Shown piece after piece: positions 52,256-62,321 of a DNA stretch of 64,000 nt. Numbering within the stretch: the first letter of the stretch is position 1; every line of letters begins with the position of its first letter. Under the pieces are notes generated by a model. That model was not told the DNA's origin. It saw only the letters and a program-made list of their open reading frames with translations, and ran no database searches. The position numbers were made by a program, and so were the translations under genes. Origin of the DNA: Prevotellaceae bacterium (GTDB taxonomy: Bacteria; Bacteroidota; Bacteroidia; Bacteroidales; Bacteroidaceae); assembly GCA_029219385.1 (NCBI GenBank), contig JAQXTH010000034.1, forward strand, positions 1-64,000, written 5' to 3'.

Positions 52256-52567
52256 TTAACAACCATCATTTGTCTTGCGAGGCTGTCTATGAAAAATAAT
52301 CGCCACCACAATAAACAAAAAACCAAACAAACATACCAATGGTGCCACCTTGATACGCAACGGGCTGAAAATCTCCGGATTGTAAGCCTCTGTAGTTGTC
52401 GAGCCACCCGACATAAGCAAAAATCCCAAAATTACAACAGCCATGCCGATAGCCAGAAGAATATAGTTTGTCTTGGAGAATGCCAAAGAGTTGTCACCCC
52501 CAGATGTGACAACAGGTTTTTGAACCGTGATATTGTCTGTTTTTTTAATAATAGTATTGTCTGCCAT
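52256..52567 (-). CDS. DUF3098-type small membrane protein
   Basis: FSKTNYILLAIGMAVVILGFLLMSGG...FSPLRIKVAPLVCLFGFLFIVVAI; sits between ftsX and uppP as is common in Bacteroidetes. Confidence 0.8.
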   Translation of the reverse strand: MADNTIIKKTDNITVQKPVVTSGGDNSLAFSKTNYILLAIGMAVVILGFLLMSGGSTTTEAYNPEIFSPLRIKVAPLVCLFGFLFIVVAIIFHRQPRKTNDGC

Positions 52568-52598
52568 AACTATATATGAATTAAGGTATAATAATTTA

Positions 52599-53471
52599 TT
52601 AGGAACGGAAAATGCGATTGCGTGTCATCTTTAGATAGCGCGTCACAGAAATATAAGCGGCAATCCAAGTGAGACTCAATCCACACACAACAATCGCACC
52701 GGCAGTATATGCAATCACCTCAGTAGTGACAAGCGCAATGAGTTGTGGCTCATATTTCACCATATAATACACACCACCAAACACCACACACATCGCACAC
52801 ACCGCCGATATAACACCTATCAGCAAAGCCTTGCCAACAAACGGACGACGTATGAACGAATAACTTGCACCGACAAGTCTCATAGTTCGTATGGTAAGCC
52901 GACGAGCATAGACACTAAGTCGGATTGTATTGGTGATAAGCACAAACGACACTATGGTAAGCAACAATGCCACGATAAGCATCACAGTACTGATATGGCG
53001 TATATTTTTGTTGAGACTATCCATAAGATTTTGGGGCGCAGTGACATCAACAATCAATGAGTCGGCACGCAGAGGCGGCAAAATCTTGTCGAGCGAGTCG
53101 CTGATGGCATAGTCGGCCTTAAGCCTCATCTCAAAAGAAGCCGGCATAGGATTGTAACCCAAAAATTCAGTGGGATCCGTACCAAGAGCCTCAGATTGCT
53201 CCTTAAGTGCTTTTTCCTTTGAAATATAGTTAAGCGAGCGAGTGCAGGGCAAGGCCCTTAAGCGCGTTTGTATATCATAGGCCTGTCGTTGAGTAATATC
53301 CTCATCAAGCATAAGAGTTACAATAAAATTTTCTTTGAGACTGTTTGAGAACTCACGTGCGAATGTAACGAAAAAAACCACCATGCCAAGCAATATCAAC
53401 ATCAAGGATGTGCTGATACAGGCGGTAATCATATTCATGCTTGTTCCTTCGGATTTCTTTTGTTTTGACAT
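52599..53471 (-). CDS. ftsX: Cell division protein FtsX-like permease
   Basis: Four-TM pattern, FSNSLKENFIVTLMLDEDITQRQAYDIQTRLRALPCTRSLNYISKEKALKEQSEALG. Confidence 0.88.
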   Translation of the reverse strand: MSKQKKSEGTSMNMITACISTSLMLILLGMVVFFVTFAREFSNSLKENFIVTLMLDEDITQRQAYDIQTRLRALPCTRSLNYISKEKALKEQSEALGTDPTEFLGYNPMPASFEMRLKADYAISDSLDKILPPLRADSLIVDVTAPQNLMDSLNKNIRHISTVMLIVALLLTIVSFVLITNTIRLSVYARRLTIRTMRLVGASYSFIRRPFVGKALLIGVISAVCAMCVVFGGVYYMVKYEPQLIALVTTEVIAYTAGAIVVCGLSLTWIAAYISVTRYLKMTRNRIFRS

Positions 53472-53665
53472 AACGTTTAGAATGTGTTTTACGACTCATC
53501 TCCGAGATTATCAGACCATATATCCCGACAATAAGCCTAATGTTTTGCAAAATTACGGTTTATTATGCAATAGAACGAAAAAATACAAACTTTTTTCATT
53601 CTATTATGCCATTTCAAAAAAAACGGAGCTAAATCACGACAAAAGAGATCGCAACAGCCACAACT

Positions 53666-54991
53666 TTATCTGCCAACAATTTCTTCGCCAAACAATGTGG
53701 CACTCGTGGCATCGGTCACAACAATATCGACAAGTTCACCCGGGCGATGATTGTTGCGGTCAAACACAACCACTTTGTTTTGGGAAGTGCGCCCATAAAG
53801 TCGGTCGGCCGAACGCTTGCTACGACCCTCGACAAGTATTTGAAACGTCTTTCCTATGTCTGCCATATTTTGCGATCGGCTCAACTCATTTTGCAAAGCA
53901 ATCATCTCATTAAGGCGACGTATCTTAGTCTCCTCCGAAACATCATCTTTGAAATGGCGTGCTGCAAAAGTGCCGGGACGCTGACTGTATTTGAAGAGGA
54001 ACGAGGAATCAAAACGACACTCCTTCATAAGTTCAAGCGAAAGTTGATGATCTTCTTCCGTCTCTGAGCAATAACCACAAAACATATCGGTGGTCAGAGC
54101 ACAGTCAGGTACAATCTCCCTAATGGCAGCCACACGCTCCAAATACCACTCACGTGTATATTTTCTGTTCATGAGACTCAAAATGCGATTACTGCCACTC
54201 TGCACCGGCAAATGTATGTGATGGCAAACATTGGGCATTCGAGCAATAACCCTCAGAGTTTCATCACTCATGTCCTTTGGGTGAGATGTGGTAAAACGTA
54301 TCCTCATGTCGGGCACAGTTTCCGCCACTGTGGCCAACAAGGTCGGAAAATCAACAGTCTCTCCATCTTTGTGCCACATATACGAGTTGACATTCTGACC
54401 AAGTAAAGTCACCTCGCGATATTGCTTTTGTTGCAAATCTTTCACCTCATTGACAATGCTCTCGACATCACGGCTACGCTCCCTGCCACGAGTATACGGC
54501 ACAATACAATAATGGCAGAAATTATTACACCCACGTGTGATGCTCACAAAGCCTGAAATTCTGTTGCCTCCCAGACGATGTGGCATTACCTGAGCATAGG
54601 TCTCTGTAAGCGAAAGTTGTGTATCGCTCGATTTTTCACCCATTTCGGCCGCAGCCACAAGATGAGGCAACTTCATATACGAATCCGGGCCTGCCGTAAG
54701 GTCAACATGATGATGTTTTATAAGTTCATCCTTAGTACGCTCGGCCATACAGCCCAACACACCGATAATGAATTTACGCCCACCCCTACGCCGGGCATTG
54801 AGAGCCTCAAGTCGGTGAATGATTTTCTGCTCGGCATTGTCACGCACCGAGCAAGTGTTGAGAAACACAGCATCGGCTTCTTCCTCGCGTTCACATACCT
54901 CATAGCCTGCCATCTGCATTATGGCAGCCACAGTCTCACTATCGGCCACATTCATCTGGCAGCCATAGGTTTCGATATATAATTTTTTCAT
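53666..54991 (-). CDS. miaB: tRNA (N6-isopentenyladenosine(37)-C2)-methylthiotransferase
   Basis: YIETYGCQMNVADSE, radical SAM CNNFCHYCIVPYTRGRERSR, C-terminal TRAM-like domain. Confidence 0.95.
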   Translation of the reverse strand: MKKLYIETYGCQMNVADSETVAAIMQMAGYEVCEREEEADAVFLNTCSVRDNAEQKIIHRLEALNARRRGGRKFIIGVLGCMAERTKDELIKHHHVDLTAGPDSYMKLPHLVAAAEMGEKSSDTQLSLTETYAQVMPHRLGGNRISGFVSITRGCNNFCHYCIVPYTRGRERSRDVESIVNEVKDLQQKQYREVTLLGQNVNSYMWHKDGETVDFPTLLATVAETVPDMRIRFTTSHPKDMSDETLRVIARMPNVCHHIHLPVQSGSNRILSLMNRKYTREWYLERVAAIREIVPDCALTTDMFCGYCSETEEDHQLSLELMKECRFDSSFLFKYSQRPGTFAARHFKDDVSEETKIRRLNEMIALQNELSRSQNMADIGKTFQILVEGRSKRSADRLYGRTSQNKVVVFDRNNHRPGELVDIVVTDATSATLFGEEIVGR

Positions 54992-55091
54992 TATGACTTA
55001 CGAAACAGACAATTACACATAAATTTCGCGCAAAATTACACAAAAAGTCGTAACTTGCGCCCCGTTTTTTTATTAAACATCAGAAAAAATC

Positions 55092-55532
55092 ATGAAAAAA
55101 CAGAATCACGACAATCTACCCTCGCCAAATATTGACGAAATCAACGCCACGAGCCACGACACAATGGTAGAACAACTTGGAATAAGATATACCCTTGTGA
55201 GCAAAACACGGGTAGAGGCAACCATGCCGGTAGACAACCATACCTGCCAACCTTTCGGGCTTCTCCACGGTGGTGCCTCGCTCGCACTCGCTGAGACATT
55301 GGCCGGAGTAGGCACTATAATCGACATAAATGAAGACGAACGTGCAGTAGGCCAACAAGTCTGCGGAAACCACATTGCGGCAGCACAAAAAGGTGACCTT
55401 ATGAGAGCCGAAGCCATCTTAATACACCGGGGACGCACTAGTCGACTGTGGAATGTTGACATCTATTCAACCAACGAAAACAAACTTGTGTCGACAGCAA
55501 GAGTGCTTTATTGCATAATCAAGAAAAAATAA
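55092..55532 (+). CDS. Hotdog-fold thioesterase (PaaI/MenI-like)
   Basis: MPVDNHTCQPFGLLHGGASLALAETLAGVGTI, GNHIAAAQKGDLMRAEAILIHRGRTSRLWNVDIY. Confidence 0.88.
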   Translation: MKKQNHDNLPSPNIDEINATSHDTMVEQLGIRYTLVSKTRVEATMPVDNHTCQPFGLLHGGASLALAETLAGVGTIIDINEDERAVGQQVCGNHIAAAQKGDLMRAEAILIHRGRTSRLWNVDIYSTNENKLVSTARVLYCIIKKK

Positions 55533-55633
55533 TTCTACTCCTACCTCATAGCGATTATTTATTATAATGACCTGTTTGTGCAAAAATTAAACTTACAGAC
55601 CTTTCTATCTTGGGAATATAAATAGATTTCTGT

Positions 55634-55641
55634 AATTTTGC
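55634..55641 (+). promoter_or_regulatory. Bacteroidetes -7 element (TAATTTTG) upstream of ychF
   Basis: TAATTTTG with a TTG about 21 bp upstream; ~27 nt before the ychF ATG. Confidence 0.5.
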
Positions 55642-55667
55642 GCAAAATTAAAAAACAACATCTTACT

Positions 55668-56771
55668 ATGAGTTTACAATGCGGTATCGTAGGATTGCCC
55701 AATGTTGGCAAATCCACTCTTTTCAACTGTCTCAGCAATGCCAAAGCACAAGCTGCCAACTTTCCCTTTTGCACAATAGAACCCAATGTGGGCGTTATCA
55801 CTGTGCCTGACGAAAGGCTCACAAAACTTGCCGAACTCGTACACCCCGGACGCATTGTACCAACCACTGTTGAAATCGTTGACATAGCCGGACTTGTGAA
55901 AGGAGCAAGCAAGGGTGAAGGACTTGGCAACCAGTTTCTGGCCAACATTCGCGAAACTGATGCAATACTGCATGTATTAAGATGTTTCGACAATGACAAC
56001 GTTGTTCATGTTGACGGCAGCGTTGACCCTGTAAGAGACAAAGAAATCATTGACACCGAATTGCAGATAAAAGACCTTGAAACAATCGAAAACCGCATTA
56101 AGCGTGTAGAGAAAATTGCACAAGTCGGTGGCGACAAAAATGCAAAAATTGAATATGAGGTACTGTTGGCTTATAAAGACGCACTTAGTCGTGGCAAATC
56201 TGCACGCAGCGTTACTTTTGAAACAAAAGAACAACAGCAAGCAGCCAAAAACCTTTTCTTGCTTACAGCAAAGCCGGTGCTTTATGTATGCAACGTTGAC
56301 GAAGCCGGTGCTGCCACCGGCAACCATTATGTAGAAAAAGTAAAAGAAGCTGTTGCCGATGAACACGCTGATGTGATTATACTGGCAGCCAAAACCGAAG
56401 CAGACATCGCAGAACTTGAGACATACGAAGAAAGACAAATGTTTCTCGAAGATGCCGGACTTACGGAGTCGGGTTGCAACCGCCTTGTCAAGGCTGCCTA
56501 TGCTCTGCTCAACCTTGAAACTTTTATCACAGCCGGTGAGATGGAAGTAAAAGCATGGACCTATCGCAAAGGTTGGAAAGCACCTCAATGTGCCGGAGTG
56601 ATACACACTGACTTTGAAAAAGGTTTTATACGCGCAGAAGTGATAAAATACGAAGACTACATTAAATATGGTAGCGAAGCTGCAGTGCGCGAAGCCGGAA
56701 AACTCGGCATCGAAGGAAAAGAATATGTCGTTCAAGATGGCGATATAATGCACTTCCGCTTTAATGTCTGA
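55668..56771 (+). CDS. ychF: Redox-regulated ATPase/GTPase YchF
   Basis: MSLQCGIVGLPNVGKSTLFNCLSNAKAQAANFPFCTIEPNVGV; C-terminal TGS-like domain. ATG 55668 preferred over track start 55638. Confidence 0.95.
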   Translation: MSLQCGIVGLPNVGKSTLFNCLSNAKAQAANFPFCTIEPNVGVITVPDERLTKLAELVHPGRIVPTTVEIVDIAGLVKGASKGEGLGNQFLANIRETDAILHVLRCFDNDNVVHVDGSVDPVRDKEIIDTELQIKDLETIENRIKRVEKIAQVGGDKNAKIEYEVLLAYKDALSRGKSARSVTFETKEQQQAAKNLFLLTAKPVLYVCNVDEAGAATGNHYVEKVKEAVADEHADVIILAAKTEADIAELETYEERQMFLEDAGLTESGCNRLVKAAYALLNLETFITAGEMEVKAWTYRKGWKAPQCAGVIHTDFEKGFIRAEVIKYEDYIKYGSEAAVREAGKLGIEGKEYVVQDGDIMHFRFNV

Positions 56772-56813
56772 GAAACGAAAAACACACATTTCAACACATA
56801 ATACCCAACTCCC

Positions 56814-57653
56814 ATGACGCTCACAATTTTTTGGCAACCCGACCCTTTGGCTTTTTCACTGTTTGGATTAGACATAAGATGGTACTCCTTGTTTTGGTGT
56901 TTAGCCTTAGTGTCCGGTTATCTCATCATGGCACGCCTATATCGGCAGCAAGGCCTTGAAAAAGAAAAGTTTGAACCGCTGTTCATCTATATCTTTGTGG
57001 GCGTATTGGCCGGTGCACGTTTAGGGCACTGCTTGTTTTATGAGCCGACATATTATCTTAGCCATTTCATCGAAATGTTTCTGCCAATCAAGCAAGACCT
57101 TCTCGGCCAATGGCATTTGGTAGGTTACGAGGGGTTGGCAAGCCACGGAGGAGTGATTGGTATGATTGTGGCCATAATCCTTTATTCGCGCAAATATAAG
57201 ATAAACATCATAAGAGTGTTAGACAACATGGGCATCGTGGCTGCACTCCCCGCAGCTTTCATTCGCCTTGGAAATCTCTTCAACTCTGAGATCGTAGGCA
57301 ATCCTACAGATTTACCTTGGGGTTTTATTTTTGCCCATAATGGAGAGGATTTCCCACGCCACCCTTCCCAACTTTATGAAGCTCTTTGCTATTTAGCCAT
57401 TTTCGCTATTATTTTCACAATCCACCGCAAAAAATCCGAAAAAATCGGCAGTGGTTTCTACTTTGGCCTCTGCCTCACCCTCATCTTCACCACCCGCATA
57501 ATGATAGAGTTTTTAAAAGAAAGCCAGGTTGCCTTTGAAAACTCTATGCTACTCAACATGGGCCAATTGCTCAGCCTTCCTCTTGTTGCAATAGGCATCT
57601 ACTGCATGGCTGGAGGGAAATATTGCAAGAAACTAAGCGAAAAACAAAACTAA
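56814..57653 (+). CDS. lgt: Prolipoprotein diacylglyceryl transferase
   Basis: GARLGHCLFYEPTYYLSH, GLASHGGVIGMIVAI, RLGNLFNSEIVGNPTDLPWGFIF, RHPSQLYEAL. Confidence 0.95.
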   Translation: MTLTIFWQPDPLAFSLFGLDIRWYSLFWCLALVSGYLIMARLYRQQGLEKEKFEPLFIYIFVGVLAGARLGHCLFYEPTYYLSHFIEMFLPIKQDLLGQWHLVGYEGLASHGGVIGMIVAIILYSRKYKINIIRVLDNMGIVAALPAAFIRLGNLFNSEIVGNPTDLPWGFIFAHNGEDFPRHPSQLYEALCYLAIFAIIFTIHRKKSEKIGSGFYFGLCLTLIFTTRIMIEFLKESQVAFENSMLLNMGQLLSLPLVAIGIYCMAGGKYCKKLSEKQN

Positions 57654-57656
57654 AAT

Positions 57657-59528
57657 ATGCGTTTTAATTTTGATATTATAGTAGTCGGAGCCGGTCATGC
57701 AGGCTGCGAGGCATCACGCATAGCCGCCATCAAAGGCCACAACGTATGCCTTATCACAATGGACCTCGAGAAAATAGCACAAATGAGTTGTAACCCCGCC
57801 ATTGGCGGAATAGCAAAAGGACAAATAGTGCGCGAAATAGATGCCCTGGGAGGAATGACAGGACAAATCACCGATGCCACAGCTATACAATTTAGAATGT
57901 TAAATATGTCTAAGGGACCGGCCATGTGGAGTCCAAGAGCGCAATGCGACCGGTTTAAATTCAGCACCCTGTGGCGCAAAACACTTGAACAAACACCCAA
58001 TCTCACCCTGTGGCAAGACCAAGTAGAAGAACTTGTTGTCGAAAACCAAACTGCTGTCGGCGTCAACACGATATGGGGGCACCAATTCAGGGCAAAATAT
58101 GTGATAATAACGGCAGGAACTTTCCTCAATGGCCTCATGCACATAGGCCACAACAAACTAAGCGGAGGAAGGATATCCGAACCTGCCAGTCTGAAACTAT
58201 CCGAATCCATCGCAAAACATGGCGTTAGTGTTGGACGTATGAAGACCGGCACTCCTTTGCGCATCAACTCTGCCAGCGTAGATTTCAGCAAACTAACCCG
58301 ACAAGACGGAGATACAGACTTTCACCATTTCTCGTTTGTCGGCCCAACTCGACATTTACCACAAATTCCGTGTTGGATTTGCAATACAAACCAAAAGGCT
58401 CACGACATTCTTCGCGCATCTCTCAACGACTCCCCACTCTACAACGGGCAAATACAAAGCATCGGGCCACGCTATTGCCCAAGCATAGAAACAAAACTCC
58501 ACACCTTCCCGGACAAAGACCATCACCCTTTATTCTTGGAACCCGAGGGACTTGACACCAATCAAATGTATCTTAACGGTTTTTCTTCAAGCCTCCCCAC
58601 CGAAGTGCAACTTTCAGCACTTAAAGCCCTCGAAGGCTTTGAAAACGTAGAAATATATCGCTCCGGTTATGCCATAGAATACGATTTCTTTGATCCAACG
58701 GAACTAAACCATTCGTTAGAATCAAATATTATTAAAAACCTTTTCCTCGCCGGCCAGGTAAACGGAACCACCGGTTACGAAGAAGCAGCCGGACAAGGCC
58801 TTGTTGCCGGCATAAATGCAGCGTTGAAATGTGAAGATAAAGAACCTCTCGTAATGAAACGAGACGAAAGTTACATTGGTGTTTTAATCGACGATCTTGT
58901 CACCAAAGGCGTTGACGAACCCTACCGCATGTTTACCTCTCGCGCAGAATATCGCATCCTTTTAAGACAAGACAACGCAGACGCGCGCCTCACTCCTATC
59001 GCAAGAAGTTTAGGTCTCATCGATGAAAATCGTTACAGTTTATTCAAAGAAAAACAGAAAGCCATTGCACGCATTACAGACTATTGCGAGCAATACACTG
59101 TCAAACCGGGCGAACTCGACAACCTTCTTGCCTCTGTTGGCAGCAGCCCACTTTCCACGGCCACAAAACTCAACACGCTGATAAGTCGCCCCAATGTCAA
59201 AATAAGCACACTTGTAGACAGTCTGCCACACCTCAAAAAAATCTGCGAAAGCATCGAGACTTCACGCGAAGAAATCATTGAAACCGCAGAAATTGGCATC
59301 AAGTACAAAGGATATATTATTCGGGAACAACAAGAAGCCGCTAAAATGCACCGGCTTGAATCGATTCGCATTAAAAACGTATTCGACTATGAAAAAATAA
59401 CACAACTGTCAACAGAGGCCCGGCAAAAACTTTCTCGGCAAAACCCCGATACTCTCGGACAAGCATCTAGAATACCCGGCGTTAGCCCCAGCGACATAAA
59501 CGTGTTGCTGGTTCTAATGCATCGCTAA
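57657..59528 (+). CDS. mnmG: tRNA uridine-5-carboxymethylaminomethyl(34) synthesis enzyme MnmG
   Basis: FDIIVVGAGHAGCEASRIAAIKG, CNPAIGGIAKGQIVREIDALGG, GQVNGTTGYEEAAGQGLVAGINAA. Confidence 0.97.
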   Translation: MRFNFDIIVVGAGHAGCEASRIAAIKGHNVCLITMDLEKIAQMSCNPAIGGIAKGQIVREIDALGGMTGQITDATAIQFRMLNMSKGPAMWSPRAQCDRFKFSTLWRKTLEQTPNLTLWQDQVEELVVENQTAVGVNTIWGHQFRAKYVIITAGTFLNGLMHIGHNKLSGGRISEPASLKLSESIAKHGVSVGRMKTGTPLRINSASVDFSKLTRQDGDTDFHHFSFVGPTRHLPQIPCWICNTNQKAHDILRASLNDSPLYNGQIQSIGPRYCPSIETKLHTFPDKDHHPLFLEPEGLDTNQMYLNGFSSSLPTEVQLSALKALEGFENVEIYRSGYAIEYDFFDPTELNHSLESNIIKNLFLAGQVNGTTGYEEAAGQGLVAGINAALKCEDKEPLVMKRDESYIGVLIDDLVTKGVDEPYRMFTSRAEYRILLRQDNADARLTPIARSLGLIDENRYSLFKEKQKAIARITDYCEQYTVKPGELDNLLASVGSSPLSTATKLNTLISRPNVKISTLVDSLPHLKKICESIETSREEIIETAEIGIKYKGYIIREQQEAAKMHRLESIRIKNVFDYEKITQLSTEARQKLSRQNPDTLGQASRIPGVSPSDINVLLVLMHR

Positions 59529-59536
59529 GTTTGCAT

Positions 59537-59552
59537 TGTTTCACGTGAAACA
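59537..59552. promoter_or_regulatory. parS: parS centromere-like ParB binding site
   Basis: Perfect 16-bp palindrome TGTTTCACGTGAAACA, identical to the canonical chromosomal parS consensus TGTTNCACGTGAAACA, in the mnmG-uvrC intergenic gap. Confidence 0.92.
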
Positions 59553-59586
59553 CAACTCTTCGATTTCCAAACACAACACTCTGAAA

Positions 59587-61437
59587 ATGACTTCTGAAGA
59601 AAAAAAGCGACTGCACGACAAACTAAAAAACATTATTGCCAACATGCCCGAAGGCCCCGGCAGTTATCAATACTATAACGATGTCGGGGAAATTATTTAT
59701 GTAGGCAAAGCAAAAAACCTTAAGCGACGTGTGGCGAGTTACTTTCTCAAAGAACAGAATCACAAAACGGCCATGCTCGTGTCGAAGATAAGGGATATTA
59801 AATATATCAACGTCGCAACAGAACACGATGCCCTTTTACTTGAAAACTCTCTCATCAAACGATTTCAGCCTCGCTATAATATCCTTCTAAAAGACGACAA
59901 GAGTTATCCTTATATCTGTGTAACACACGAAGACTATCCTCGCATTTTCAACACCTACAACAAAACACCTAAGGGAGGCGATTATTACGGGCCCTACAGC
60001 TACGCCCCCGCCATGTATAACCTGCTCGACCTTTTAAGAAGTATCTACAAAATAAGAAACTGCAAAACCATTTTACAAGAAAACAAAGTAAGAGAAAACA
60101 AATACAAAGTATGCCTCAGTTATCACATAAAAAAATGTAGTGGTTGTTGCATAGGAAAACTATCACGCGAAGATTATCAAAAAAACATTGCAGAATGTCG
60201 CCAAATACTCAAAGGCTACACCAAAGATGTAAAAGAACGCCTGAAACAAGAGATGATCTCACTCGCAGCCGAACAACGCTTTGAAGAAGCACAGCAACTT
60301 AAACAAAAATACGACCTGCTTAACCAATACCAAGCAAAAAGCGAAGTGGTAAGTAATACGATAGGGAATGTTGATGTGTTTAATCTCGTCTCTGACGAAA
60401 AAAAAGCAATGGTAAACTACCTGCACGTTGTAAACGGAGCAACAGTTACAGCCTACAACTTTGAAATTGAAAAGAAGCTCGACGAAAGCGACGAAGACAT
60501 TCTGCGCTTTGCGATTATAGAAATGAGCCGAAAGTTCAATATAATCTACAAGGAAGTTGTTACGCCTTTTGAACTTGAAATTCCTTTAGAGGGAATTAAA
60601 ATCACAGTGCCCCAAAAAGGAGATAAAAAAACTCTTCTCGACCTTTCACTAAGAAACGCCCGACAATATAAATTAGACAAACTAAAGCGCAACGAATACC
60701 TTAATCCCGAACAACGCCAAACACGCCTTATGAAAGAGTTGCAAGACGCTCTCCATCTTCCAAAACTACCTCTCACAATAGAGTTGTTTGACAATTCCAA
60801 TCTGCAAGGCACTGATGCTGTGGCCGGCTGCGTGGTCTTCAAACAAATGCGCCCTTCCAAAAAAGACTATCGCAAATACAACATAAAGAGCGTCGAAGGA
60901 GCAGACGACTATGCCTCAATGCAAGAAGTGGTGAGACGGCGTTACACCCGACTTATCGAAGAACAATCTCCCCTACCCGACCTTATAATCACAGATGGGG
61001 GCAAAGGTCAAATGGAATGCGTAAGAAAAGTTGTGGAAGACGAATTAAACCTTACTATTCCCATTGCCGGCCTCGCAAAAGATGACCGCCACCACACCAA
61101 CGAGCTTCTCTTTGGTTTTCCGCCAATTGTAATTGGTTTAAAACATAGTTCCGAACTCTTCAAAATCCTCACCCAAATGCAAGACGAGGTACACCGTTTC
61201 GCCATTAGTTTTCATAAAGCAAAGCGTGCCAAAAGACAAACGAAATCCCAACTTGATTTAATCCCCGGCATAGGCAAAACAACCAAAGAGCTGCTACTCA
61301 AGAAGTTCAAGTCGCTAAAACGCATTAAAGACGCTGATATTTATGAATTACAAAATCTGCTGGGCAACAAAAAAGGCGAGAAATTATGGCATTCGCTTCA
61401 CTCAACGCAACAACAAACATCTGATTATCAACCATAA
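59587..61437 (+). CDS. uvrC: Excinuclease ABC subunit UvrC
   Basis: MPEGPGSYQYYNDVGEIIYVGKAKNLKRRVASYF, UVR motif EERFEEAQQLK-like (EQRFEEAQQLKQKYDLL), C-terminal HhH LIPGIGKTTKELLLKKF. ATG 59587 preferred; track start 59536 is a TTG within the parS site. Confidence 0.95.
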   Translation: MTSEEKKRLHDKLKNIIANMPEGPGSYQYYNDVGEIIYVGKAKNLKRRVASYFLKEQNHKTAMLVSKIRDIKYINVATEHDALLLENSLIKRFQPRYNILLKDDKSYPYICVTHEDYPRIFNTYNKTPKGGDYYGPYSYAPAMYNLLDLLRSIYKIRNCKTILQENKVRENKYKVCLSYHIKKCSGCCIGKLSREDYQKNIAECRQILKGYTKDVKERLKQEMISLAAEQRFEEAQQLKQKYDLLNQYQAKSEVVSNTIGNVDVFNLVSDEKKAMVNYLHVVNGATVTAYNFEIEKKLDESDEDILRFAIIEMSRKFNIIYKEVVTPFELEIPLEGIKITVPQKGDKKTLLDLSLRNARQYKLDKLKRNEYLNPEQRQTRLMKELQDALHLPKLPLTIELFDNSNLQGTDAVAGCVVFKQMRPSKKDYRKYNIKSVEGADDYASMQEVVRRRYTRLIEEQSPLPDLIITDGGKGQMECVRKVVEDELNLTIPIAGLAKDDRHHTNELLFGFPPIVIGLKHSSELFKILTQMQDEVHRFAISFHKAKRAKRQTKSQLDLIPGIGKTTKELLLKKFKSLKRIKDADIYELQNLLGNKKGEKLWHSLHSTQQQTSDYQP

Positions 61438-61454
61438 AACATACTAAATCAAAA

Positions 61455-61907
61455 ATGAGAGTTGTAATACAACGTGTAGCCGAAGCCTCGGTCACCATAA
61501 ACAATCAAACAAAGTCTGAAATAGGCCACGGTTTGCTCATACTATTAGGTATAGAAGAGAAAGACAGTAGGGAAGATATTGAATGGCTCGTGAAGAAAAT
61601 CGTTGCCCTGCGCATTTTTGACGACGAAAAAGGAGTGATGAACAAGTCTGTAATAGACACAAACGGAGACATCATTGTTGTAAGCCAATTCACCCTAATG
61701 GCTTCATACAAAAAAGGCAACCGCCCCTCGTACATCAAAGCCGCTAAACATGAGATCTCCATACCTCTCTACGAAGAATTTTGCAAATCCCTCTCTCTTG
61801 CATTGGGCAAAGAAGTGGGCACAGGCGAGTTTGGAGCCGACATGAAAGTAAAACTGCTTAACGACGGTCCTGTTACAATCTGCATGGACACTCACAATAA
61901 GGAATAA
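61455..61907 (+). CDS. dtd: D-aminoacyl-tRNA deacylase
   Basis: MRVVIQRVAEASVTI, VVSQFTLMASYKKGNRPSYIKAAK, TGEFGADMKVKLLNDGPVTI. Confidence 0.95.
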   Translation: MRVVIQRVAEASVTINNQTKSEIGHGLLILLGIEEKDSREDIEWLVKKIVALRIFDDEKGVMNKSVIDTNGDIIVVSQFTLMASYKKGNRPSYIKAAKHEISIPLYEEFCKSLSLALGKEVGTGEFGADMKVKLLNDGPVTICMDTHNKE

Positions 61908-61952
61908 TCTCTTATGCGCATTTGAAATAAAAACTTTAATTTTGCACCCTAA

Positions 61953-62321
61953 ATGACTATCAACGAAGCACAACAAATGGTCGACGAGTGGATTAAAAAC
62001 CACGGAGTGCGTTATTTCAACGAACTCACCAACATGGCCTGCCTCACCGAAGAAGTAGGCGAACTCGCACGAATTATAGCCCGCAAATATGGAGAGCAGT
62101 CGTTTAAAGATGGAGAAAAACACGACCTCTCCGAAGAAATGGCCGACGTGCTATGGGTCTTGATTTGCCTCGCCAACCAAACCGGTGTAGACCTTGACAA
62201 GGCACTCAACAAATCATTTGCCAAAAAGACCGCAAGAGACTCGCAAAGACATAAAAACAACCCTAAATTAAACACTATAAAAAATGACACCACATCTTCA
62301 CCAGCACAGCCATCATTGTGA
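61953..62321 (+). CDS. MazG-like nucleotide pyrophosphohydrolase
   Basis: NMACLTEEVGELARIIARKYGEQ, LSEEMADVLWVLICLANQTGVDLDKAL. Confidence 0.88.
   Translation: MTINEAQQMVDEWIKNHGVRYFNELTNMACLTEEVGELARIIARKYGEQSFKDGEKHDLSEEMADVLWVLICLANQTGVDLDKALNKSFAKKTARDSQRHKNNPKLNTIKNDTTSSPAQPSL

Noticed and set aside
55977-56837. Minus-strand 286-aa ORF
   Set aside because: Antisense to ychF; Phe/Cys-rich shadow translation.
61937-61944. TAATTTTG promoter-like element upstream of the mazG-like gene
   Set aside because: Upstream TTTG is only ~12 bp away, too close for a -33 element, and the leader would be almost absent; not strong enough to list.
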